Assembly: GCA_021799405.1 (NCBI GenBank)
Contig: JAJZAL010000049.1
Coordinates: forward strand, 1 to 26,124
Direction of reading: 5' to 3'
Source: Acidobacteriota bacterium
GTDB lineage: Bacteria; Acidobacteriota; Terriglobia; Terriglobales; Acidobacteriaceae
DNA length: 26,124 bases
In this document: positions 1-6,644 of the stretch, one piece after another
Layout: the number at the start of each line of letters is the position of its first letter
How positions within the stretch are numbered: position 1 is the first letter of the stretch
The notes under the pieces: generated by a model
The model's database searches: none
What the model was told of the DNA's origin: nothing
Seen by the model: only the letters and a program-made list of their open reading frames with translations
Translations under genes and position numbers: made by a program

Positions 1-3000
1 AAGTGGATTCCGACCTGCATTTGCCGGCCGGAATTCAACTGCTTGGTCACGTCGCCAAAGCTGCCGGATGTCGGGGTGGTATTGGCACCCTGGAACTGTG
101 GCCGGTTGAATGCGTTGAAGGCGTCGAAGCGCGGCTGCAAGATAAGCCGGTCGCCGATGGTTAGGTCTTTCAGCATGGAGAAGTCGAAGTCCTTGGTCGG
201 ATCCGAGCGCAGCAGGTATTGCGGGAAAGTCCTGTAGTTATAGCCATTTGGCTGATCGGCCGCGCTCCTGTCAAAGACGGCGGTGTTGAACGAAGCGCCT
301 TTGGTTTGGTGAGGATTGTTATGAAAGTCATTCCAGTTGCCGGTGTAGATCACATTACCCCAACCCAGCGGCGTGCCGGAGAGGTACTGGACGATCGAAG
401 TGATCTGCCATCCGCCCACGATCTCATCGAGCGCCCGCGGAGCCTGGTTGAGGAACATCCTGCCCTTGCCAAACGGCAGTTGGTAAAGCAGGGTAAGCGC
501 AACGTGGCTCGGAAAGTCGGAGGTCGTTTCTCCGTACCACAGCGGTCCGCCCTTATTGAGCTGCGTGTAGTATCCGAGCTGGCGGGAGTACTCATAGTTG
601 AAGTTGAACTCCAAGCCTTGGGACAATTGCTTGCCGAGCCGCAGCATCACGGCGTTGAAGTTGGCGCTGGCTCCGGGGATCAGTCCCTCAGACACGCCGG
701 TGTATTCGGGATAGGCATTCAGCAGCGAGGCGACGCTAACCGTCTTGGAGGAGTTCAAACCGGTCGGCGGCCCCGGAATAATCCCATAGAAGGGGTTGGC
801 CGTCGACGCGGTCATCTCTTGCGTGAGCGTCTTGTCGTATGTCGCCTGGTGGACAAGGAACGGCAATAGCGGAACTGCGCTTACGTCGTTGGTATAGAAA
901 TTGTGGACTTGATGCGAGCCAAGGTAGCCAATTTCCGCAAGCCAGTTCTTTGCAAATTGCTTCTCAATGTCGAGGCTCCATTTCTCCGTGTACTGCACCC
1001 TGTTATTGTGCGTGTAATAAGAGATGCTGTTGCCAAGGTTGGTATTGATGCCGTATTCGGAGCCGAAAGGCCGCTCGATGGGATTGGCCGCCGTCGGGAA
1101 CGGATCGGAGAGGTCTGTTGCCGGCGTCAGGTTGTTGTTGGTTGACATGATCATATTGGTGGATTGCTGGAAGCCATACCCCGGCCCGGCGTAGTAGTCG
1201 TTCATGGGATTGTCATAGATGCCGAAGCCGCCACGGATCGCCATCGTATTGTGCGCAAAGCTGGGCGCATAGGAGAACCCGATGCGCGGGCTGACATAGA
1301 GGGGCGCGGTGGTGTAGGGTGAGCGATTGCCGCTCGTCGCGTAAATGATGCCGCCGGTGGCGGAGAAGGACGACGCCGGAAGCTCTGGTATGGGTGATTT
1401 CTGGTAGGCGGCGAGCGCTGGGGCCGTGACGGCGTTGGTCATGGTGGGATTCCAGCCAGTGACAAGCTCGTTATTGCTTTCCACCAGCGGCGTCTCATGC
1501 TCAAGACGAAGACCCATGCTGATCGTCAGGTTGGGCATGGCTTTCCAGTCGTCCTGCGCAAAGAATCCAAAATACCAGTTGTCGTACTGGAAACGGGTGC
1601 TGACGTTATAGGAGCCGCTGGTCGGCAAACCGAGTTCGAACAGAGCCAATGCTCCACCGAATGCCTGGGGCTGGGCGCCGCTGCCTGCCGTTACGAAGTC
1701 GCCGGTCTGCGTCTTGAAGGTGTAGCTGCCATCAGCAGCTCCCGGCGAAACGGCGGACTTCTTATTCAAACGGAAATCCGGGCCGAACTTGAAGGAGTGA
1801 CGGCCCCAGATCTTGTTCAGGCTGCCGAAGAACTGGATATTGTCAAAATCCTCACTGTTCCCCGGCTGGGCACTGAGGTTCGCAATGGAGGCCGTGTCCT
1901 GAAACTCAATGTACGGGAGGGCGAGTGCCGTCGAGTTGCTCGCCACATAGCCGGGGAATCCAAGGCTGGTCGGATTCAGCCCCAGGCTGTCCGGTCCTGA
2001 AAAATTCTCGTAACGGCTGAAGCCAAGACGGGTTTCCAGATTGAGCGTGGGCGAAAAGTTCTTAACGTTATCGATTTGCCCGCCCAAAAGGTTCACGGTT
2101 GAAGTGACGCCGCTCAACGCATTGTTGAACCAATTGGACCGTGCGCTGGCGTAGTGGCTGGCGTGAAACTCACCGAAGGCCTTGTCGGAATTGCCGACGT
2201 TGTAATCGATTCTGCCCGCGTTCGAATAGTAGTCGTTCGTGCTCGGGTCGGAGGCAAAGAAGTTATTTTCGCCATCGGCCTTGGCGGCGGAGCCGCTGTA
2301 ATTGGGTAGCGGAATCAGCTTGATGTACGCCGCCGCAATGGGACTGACCTTGAGTCCGGCATTGGCAAGCACGTTCCCCGGAATCGGCTGGCGGACAACA
2401 TCCCCATTTGCTAAAGAAGCGGTGTAGGGGTTGTAGAGCTGATTCTTGCTGTTGTAATTAAGCAGTGCCGAGAAATCCCCGTTGCGTTCCGCCTGTGTGG
2501 GCACGCTTGTGATCACTGTAGACGGCGCGTTCCCCTTGTATCCCTCATAGGCATAGAAGAAGAACAGCTTGTTATGGCCGTTATAAACGTGCGGAATGTA
2601 GACCGGACCGCCAATGGTGCCCGCGTACTGGTTGAAGTGGGTCGAGGGCGCCTGCGTGCCGGGCTTGGTGAAGTAAGGGTCCGCCGTAAACGGCCGGGAG
2701 CCGGCGTAGTATTCCGACGCGGTTCCGTGCAACTGGTTTGTGCCCGCCTTTGTGGTGATGTTGACCCAGCCGCCTGAGGTATCTCCCAGCGCGGCGTTGG
2801 CCGAGAACTCATCGACGTGAACAGCATCCACAGCGTCGAGCTCGGGGCTGTAGCCAGCGGTACGGCCGGAATCTTCCATGTTGGGAACGCCGTTGAGAAG
2901 CAATTCGTTGGAGGAGGAAGCGCCGCCGCCAAGAGAGAAGTCGTCCGCTGCCGAGTTGTCAAATGGCCTTGTCTGCACCATAGAGTGCTTGCCCTTCGCC

Positions 3001-3482
3001 ACGGCGCCGTATTCCAGGTGCGCGTAGCCGAGAGGCGCGCGGCCATTGCTGGGCAGATCCTCAACCTCTTCCGCGGTGAGCGACTGGCCGGTATCGGCGT
3101 TAGCCGTATCGATCATCGGCGTCTCTCCGCGCACGGTCACCGATTGACTCACCTGGCCCACCTGAAGCACGATGTTCTCCGTAATCGTCTGCTCCGTCTG
3201 CAAGACCAGACCGGTGTGGAGATACTCTTTGAATCCCGACAACGACACCGCAACTTCGTATCTGCCAGGGGCGAGAAACGGCGCCGTGTATACTCCAGCG
3301 CTATTGGACTTGACGATCGTTTTTGCTCCCGTTTCCGTGTTGGTGATTACGATCCGCGCGTTGGGCAGAATGGCCCCGGTCGGATCGGTCACCCGGCCGG
3401 TAAGGGTGGAGCGCGTCTCCTGGGCAGTCGCAAGACCGGCCAGGAAGGCGAGGGCGAGAATTACTAATGCAAGGCGTTTCAT
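1..3482 (-). CDS. TonB-dependent receptor, Oar-like, 3' end cut by window edge
   Basis: Outer-membrane transporter for large ligands, energised by TonB, probably for oligosaccharides given the neighbours. The frame is open from the ATG at 3482 to the left edge, about 1160 residues, missing only the extreme C-terminus. Residues 1-21 form a Sec signal peptide (MKRLALVILALAFLAGLATA then QE). Residues about 25-105 are a carboxypeptidase-regulatory-like beta-sandwich (TLTGRVTDPTGAILPNARI). A plug-like region follows (LPSNGRAPLGY, LLLNGVPNMEDSGRTAGY), then a long barrel rich in aromatic, Asn and Ser strands. This layout is typical of acidobacterial receptors annotated as carboxypeptidase-regulatory-like or Oar-like. 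The start is supported by GGAG seven bases upstream of the ATG and a good sigma70-type promoter at 3538-3566. No SusD-like gene is adjacent. The substrate cannot be read from the sequence. Confidence 0.93.
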   Translation of the reverse strand, partial: MKRLALVILALAFLAGLATAQETRSTLTGRVTDPTGAILPNARIVITNTETGAKTIVKSNSAGVYTAPFLAPGRYEVAVSLSGFKEYLHTGLVLQTEQTITENIVLQVGQVSQSVTVRGETPMIDTANADTGQSLTAEEVEDLPSNGRAPLGYAHLEYGAVAKGKHSMVQTRPFDNSAADDFSLGGGASSSNELLLNGVPNMEDSGRTAGYSPELDAVDAVHVDEFSANAALGDTSGGWVNITTKAGTNQLHGTASEYYAGSRPFTADPYFTKPGTQAPSTHFNQYAGTIGGPVYIPHVYNGHNKLFFFYAYEGYKGNAPSTVITSVPTQAERNGDFSALLNYNSKNQLYNPYTASLANGDVVRQPIPGNVLANAGLKVSPIAAAYIKLIPLPNYSGSAAKADGENNFFASDPSTNDYYSNAGRIDYNVGNSDKAFGEFHASHYASARSNWFNNALSGVTSTVNLLGGQIDNVKNFSPTLNLETRLGFSRYENFSGPDSLGLNPTSLGFPGYVASNSTALALPYIEFQDTASIANLSAQPGNSEDFDNIQFFGSLNKIWGRHSFKFGPDFRLNKKSAVSPGAADGSYTFKTQTGDFVTAGSGAQPQAFGGALALFELGLPTSGSYNVSTRFQYDNWYFGFFAQDDWKAMPNLTISMGLRLEHETPLVESNNELVTGWNPTMTNAVTAPALAAYQKSPIPELPASSFSATGGIIYATSGNRSPYTTAPLYVSPRIGFSYAPSFAHNTMAIRGGFGIYDNPMNDYYAGPGYGFQQSTNMIMSTNNNLTPATDLSDPFPTAANPIERPFGSEYGINTNLGNSISYYTHNNRVQYTEKWSLDIEKQFAKNWLAEIGYLGSHQVHNFYTNDVSAVPLLPFLVHQATYDKTLTQEMTASTANPFYGIIPGPPTGLNSSKTVSVASLLNAYPEYTGVSEGLIPGASANFNAVMLRLGKQLSQGLEFNFNYEYSRQLGYYTQLNKGGPLWYGETTSDFPSHVALTLLYQLPFGKGRMFLNQAPRALDEIVGGWQITSIVQYLSGTPLGWGNVIYTGNWNDFHNNPHQTKGASFNTAVFDRSAADQPNGYNYRTFPQYLLRSDPTKDFDFSMLKDLTIGDRLILQPRFDAFNAFNRPQFQGANTTPTSGSFGDVTKQLNSGRQMQVGIH

Positions 3483-3537
3483 CTGGGTGCTCCGTAATTT
3501 TCAGCTTTCGTTTGCGTCTTTACTCAACAGCTAACCA

Positions 3538-3566
3538 ACAATAAGAGCGACATTTGGGAGTGTCAA
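3538..3566 (-). promoter_or_regulatory. Sigma70-type promoter of the left TonB receptor
   Basis: On the minus strand a perfect -35 TTGACA (3561-3566) is followed after 17 bp by TATTGT (3538-3543, 4 of 6 matches to TATAAT). This predicts a start near 3531 and a leader of about 49 nt with GGAG before the ATG at 3482. Immediately upstream of the -35 lies a TTCTAGAA palindrome (3572-3579), which may or may not be functional. Confidence 0.6.
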
Positions 3567-3911
3567 GGAAATTCTAGAAAATAACATGCCATTTGTGAAA
3601 CTTAAAGTGAGAATCTCGGAATTCTTTGAATAGGCAGCACTTGCCGCAGTTCCCGTCGCAGTTGTTACCCCAATTTTTCCGGATTCCGGAATTGGTGCGT
3701 CAGCGAAACTGCTCTGAGATTTGCCTGGAATCGTCCTCCAGTGTCATCTGTTGTGGGTCCAGGGGCGCTGCAAAGCCGATCCAAGGCCATTCTGGAGAGC
3801 GAACAGATTCACCACTTCCGCATCGGCATTTCGCGTAAGCTCAGCGACCAGAATGATGCTGACCTGCCGTTGACTTCAGATCTCTGGGAATGGGTTGCCA
3901 ATGCGAGAATA

Positions 3912-3941
3912 AGTCTATTGAAACCATAAAAAGGCTGTCAA
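3912..3941 (-). promoter_or_regulatory. Candidate second minus-strand promoter next to palindrome
   Basis: On the minus strand a perfect TTGACA (3936-3941) is followed after 18 bp by TAGACT (3912-3917, 4 of 6 to consensus). It would start transcription near 3905, far upstream of the receptor ATG at 3482, so it would give a leader of over 400 nt or a separate small RNA. The 18-bp palindrome ends one base upstream of this -35, which is what raises it above chance. Confidence 0.4.
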
Positions 3942-3942
3942 T

Positions 3943-3960
3943 ATGGAAATTAATTTCCAT
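3943..3960. promoter_or_regulatory. 18-bp perfect palindrome, IclR-type operator candidate
   Basis: ATGGAAATTAATTTCCAT is a perfect 18-bp palindrome. Its half sites TGGAAAT and ATTTCCA equal those I recall for the Escherichia coli IclR operator (TGGAAATNATTTCCA), here with a two-base instead of one-base centre. It lies 24 bp past the stop of an IclR-family gene and directly upstream of a -35 box. It is unlikely to be a terminator because the stem is AT-rich and is not followed by a T run on either strand. The binding protein is inferred, not shown. Confidence 0.55.
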
Positions 3961-3983
3961 CTATTTCTAATTATTATCGCGAT

Positions 3984-4889
3984 TTACTTTTCAGCTACGC
4001 GCCTTGCGGCTTCCAAAACTGCTTTGCGCGTCACTTCCTCCCGTTCTAGGGTCATGCGCACGATGGGGGTGGAGACGCTGATGGCCGCAACCACCGGTTG
4101 TCCAGGGGACTGGATCGCGGCGCCATAGCAGATTCCGCCCAAAGTGGATTCCTCACGGTCACAGGCGATACCCGTCCTGCGGATTTCCGCGAACTCCTCG
4201 AACAACTTTCCGCGGTCGGTAATCGAGTGCTCCGTGCGATGGGAGAGACCATAGATTTCGAGAATCTGGTCGGCCAGCTCGCGGTCCTGAAAGGCAGTGA
4301 TGGCTTTCCCCATAGCGCTGCAGTGGGGCGGAATCACGCGCCCGATGCGATTGGACATCCTGATTTCGTGGAAGGTGTCGATGGAGTCGAGGACGTGAAT
4401 GCGATCGTCGTAAAGGTAAGCCAGGCTGGCCGTCTCGTTGAACTGCTGCGCGAGTCTCTCAAGCTCGGGCCGAACCTTGCCCCGAAGCGCATTGGCCTGC
4501 TCGATCAGCCAGCCAAAGCGCAACTTGGGCGCGAGCTGGTAGGTCCCATCCACCGCCTGCTGCACGTATCCGTGCTTTTCCAGGGTGAGAAGCACTCGAA
4601 AGAGCGTGGAATCAGGCAGACCCGTGCGCGCGCAAATGTCTTTCAACGCCAGCGGAGCCTTCCCGTCAAAGCAGTCCAGGACCTCCAGTGCGCGGCCAAT
4701 CGTGCGCAGGTAGTATTGCTCGCTCGACGCAGAATCGGTCGCGGATTGCAGTGCCCACTTGGGAATCCGGCGCCGAGCGCCTTTTTCTGACATGGGAGCG
4801 GTTTTGGTTTTGCCGGCCATGGAAATGCTTGCCACCCTTCCTGGTGAAAGACCCAACCTCGGCAAACGCTTGACGCCGAAGTCTGCCAT
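3984..4889 (-). CDS. IclR-family transcriptional regulator
   Basis: DNA-binding regulator of 301 residues if the first ATG is used. A winged helix-turn-helix occupies roughly residues 58-118 (TIGRALEVLDCF, LKDICARTGLPDSTLFRVLLTLE, the usual IclR pattern). The C-terminal ligand-binding domain follows (ASLAYLYDDRIHVLDSID, IPPHCSAMGKAI, GIACDREESTLGGICYGAAI). Family members such as KdgR control pectin and sugar-acid genes, and the PL10/GH105 pair nearby makes that role plausible, though it is inference. A minus-strand promoter (TTGCAC, 18 bp, TATAAC) would start one base before the ATG at 4889, giving an almost leaderless message. The alternative ATG at 4820 (MAGKTKTAP) has AGGAAGG 15 bp upstream. 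The first 23 residues may therefore not be translated. It is divergent from the hydrolase pair starting at 5072. Confidence 0.93.
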   Translation of the reverse strand: MADFGVKRLPRLGLSPGRVASISMAGKTKTAPMSEKGARRRIPKWALQSATDSASSEQYYLRTIGRALEVLDCFDGKAPLALKDICARTGLPDSTLFRVLLTLEKHGYVQQAVDGTYQLAPKLRFGWLIEQANALRGKVRPELERLAQQFNETASLAYLYDDRIHVLDSIDTFHEIRMSNRIGRVIPPHCSAMGKAITAFQDRELADQILEIYGLSHRTEHSITDRGKLFEEFAEIRRTGIACDREESTLGGICYGAAIQSPGQPVVAAISVSTPIVRMTLEREEVTRKAVLEAARRVAEK

Positions 4890-4901
4890 AACGAACGTTA
4901 T
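4888..4901. promoter_or_regulatory. Inverted repeat over IclR -10 box and start codon
   Basis: ATAACG-aa-CGTTAT forms two 6-bp arms with a 2-bp centre. It overlaps the -10 TATAAC (4897-4902, minus strand) and the first base pairs of the IclR-family ATG. A repressor bound here would block its own promoter, so autoregulation is the natural reading. The half site differs from the palindrome at 3943-3960, so the same protein need not bind both. Confidence 0.4.
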
Positions 4902-4926
4902 ACGCTGAAGTGTGTTACTTGTGCAA
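4897..4926 (-). promoter_or_regulatory. Promoter of the IclR-family gene
   Basis: Minus-strand TTGCAC (4921-4926) and TATAAC (4897-4902, 5 of 6) are separated by 18 bp. The predicted transcription start is near 4890, essentially at the ATG of the longest reading frame. Confidence 0.45.
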
Positions 4927-4951
4927 TAATTTTCATTTTCGCATCATTGGT

Positions 4952-4980
4952 TTGACACTCCAGAAGCGGGTGTGTAGAAC
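4952..4980 (+). promoter_or_regulatory. Promoter of the GH140-like / hydrolase pair
   Basis: Plus-strand TTGACA (4952-4957) and TAGAAC (4975-4980, 4 of 6) are separated by exactly 17 bp. The predicted start is near 4987, giving a leader of about 85 nt to the ATG at 5072. It sits back to back with the IclR promoter, with 25 bp between the two -35 boxes, so one bound regulator could affect both. Confidence 0.5.
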
Positions 4981-5071
4981 AATTTTGGGCTGGCGAGTCG
5001 TTCCCGGAGCAGGAATCCGGGCCTCGGCTCGGGCATAAATCCGCATAGACCTTCGCGCGTGACAGTGAGAA

Positions 5072-6634
5072 ATGATGGATCGCAGAGAGTTGATGAAGCT
5101 GGGAACTGGAACCGTGTTCTCCGGGGTGGTGGCCTCCGGCAGCGCCGCTGTACCCGCCGGGGTCGGCAGCCGGCAAGTTGAGCAATGGACTGTTTTCGAG
5201 GTCGAGGCGCCAGGGCCGGCCTCGGGGAATCCCTTTGTGGATGTGACATTTGGCGCTCGCTTTACCCAGGGCCACCGCACAGTGGATGTGACCGGTTTCT
5301 ATGACGGTAGTGGCGTATATCGGGTGCGATTCTCGCCCGACACGGCAGGGCGCTGGAGCTATGAAACAACCAGTAATGCGCGGGAATTAACCGGCCTGTC
5401 GGGAACCTTCGAGTGCTTGCCTGCTCAAACCGGAAATCTCGGCCCTGTCGGCACAGCGCACTCATTCCATTTTCAATATGCCGACGGCACTCCGTACTTC
5501 CCTTTCGGCACCACCTGCTATTCCTATGGTTTCGTCGGCGCGCCGCTTGACCAGGAAACGCTGGAGAACCTGAAGGCTGCCGGCTTCAACAAGGTCCGGA
5601 TGTGCCTGCTGCCCAAACCGCTCGGCAAACTCCAGCCGGTAGCCATGCCCTTTGAACAGCTTGCATCCGCCTCGCCCGCGCGTGCAGAGGAGGCGAGCAC
5701 GGGCGGCGCGGGCAAGGAGCGCTTCGACCTGGCGCGGTTCAACCCGGCCTATTTTCAGCTAGTGGAACGGCGCATTCAGGATTTGCTGGCGGCCAACATC
5801 GAGGCAGATGTCATCCTCTTTCATCCCTACGATGCCTGGGGTTTCAAGTCGATGGGACAAGAGGCGGACGACCGCTACCTGCGCTATGCGGTCGCGCGCC
5901 TTTCCGCATACCGGAATGTGTGGTGGTCTATTGCCAATGAGTATGACCTCATCAAGTCAAAATCGATGAAAGACTGGGACCGCTACTTCCGCATCGTCGC
6001 GGAGAACGATCCGTGCAGCCGCCTGCGTTCGATTCATCACAGCCGAGTGATGTATGACTACACCAAACCGTGGTGCACGCACGCCAGTCTGCAAGCCTAT
6101 GACTTCGACAAATCGGCCGCGCGCCGTGCTGCGTGGAACAAGCCCATCATCTACGACGAGATTCAGTACGAGGGCAACATCTCGCGCCGCTGGGGGAATC
6201 TTTCGCCGCAAGAGATGACGTACCGCTTCTGGCGCGCCATCGTGAACGGCGTGTATGCCACGCACGGCGAAAGCTACATGTCTACGGACGGAAATCCCGT
6301 CTGGTCTGACGCCGGAAGGCTGCATGGAGCCAGCCCGGCGCGCATCGCTTTCCTGCACAAGCTGCTCGAACGCACTGGTACAACCGGGCTGATGGCCGCG
6401 GAAAATCCGTACTATCTGAATGCGGGAAATCCCGGTCAGCTGTATCTCTGGTATTTCGACTATCACTGCGCGGGCGAGTATGAGTTTCCGCTGCCCGAAA
6501 CGGCGCGATTCAAGGCGACCATGATTGATCCGTGGGCGATGACGGCTTCTCCCGTAGCAGGAACCTTTGGCGGCAAAAGCAAAATTACCCTGAGCGGCAA
6601 ACCGTATCAGGCTGTGCTCTTTGAGAAGGTCTAA
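5072..6634 (+). CDS. DUF5060/DUF4038 glycoside hydrolase, GH140 (apiosidase)-like
   Basis: Predicted exported retaining hydrolase of 520 residues. The N-terminus MMDRRELMKLGTGTVFSG resembles a twin-arginine leader. Residues about 35-120 match a DUF5060 beta-sandwich (EVEAPGPASGNPFVDV, YRVRFSPDTAGRWSYET). A DUF4038-type TIM barrel follows (YFPFGTTCYSYGF, LKAAGFNKVRMCLLP, LFHPYDAWGF). Candidate acid/base and nucleophile are Glu290 (WWSIANEYD) and Glu363 (PIIYDEIQYEG). A small DUF5605-like C-terminal domain ends the protein. The characterised relative I recall is the Bacteroides GH140 apiosidase acting on rhamnogalacturonan II; the substrate here is inferred. A second ATG at 5075 is equally possible. 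The gene lies 10 bp before the next hydrolase, probably in one transcript. Residues about 200-222 are a low-complexity Ala/Ser/Gly-rich insert (SASPARAEEASTGGAG). Confidence 0.85.
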   Translation: MMDRRELMKLGTGTVFSGVVASGSAAVPAGVGSRQVEQWTVFEVEAPGPASGNPFVDVTFGARFTQGHRTVDVTGFYDGSGVYRVRFSPDTAGRWSYETTSNARELTGLSGTFECLPAQTGNLGPVGTAHSFHFQYADGTPYFPFGTTCYSYGFVGAPLDQETLENLKAAGFNKVRMCLLPKPLGKLQPVAMPFEQLASASPARAEEASTGGAGKERFDLARFNPAYFQLVERRIQDLLAANIEADVILFHPYDAWGFKSMGQEADDRYLRYAVARLSAYRNVWWSIANEYDLIKSKSMKDWDRYFRIVAENDPCSRLRSIHHSRVMYDYTKPWCTHASLQAYDFDKSAARRAAWNKPIIYDEIQYEGNISRRWGNLSPQEMTYRFWRAIVNGVYATHGESYMSTDGNPVWSDAGRLHGASPARIAFLHKLLERTGTTGLMAAENPYYLNAGNPGQLYLWYFDYHCAGEYEFPLPETARFKATMIDPWAMTASPVAGTFGGKSKITLSGKPYQAVLFEKV

Positions 6635-6644
6635 GTTGAACACA

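Larger units (their letters stand above)
3483..3983. other. 501-bp gene-free interval with regulatory signals
   Basis: The interval lies between the left TonB receptor and the IclR regulator, both on the minus strand. It holds the receptor promoter (3538-3566), a second minus-strand promoter candidate (3912-3941) and an 18-bp palindrome (3943-3960). It also holds an interrupted inverted repeat, CCAATT (3670-3675) pairing with AATTGG (3690-3695) around CCGG/CCGG. Short plus-strand reading frames at 3626-3838 and 3741-3929 have no recognisable domain and no convincing ribosome binding site, so I do not call them genes. A transcript starting near 3905 would be either a very long receptor leader or a small non-coding RNA. 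Confidence 0.5.
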
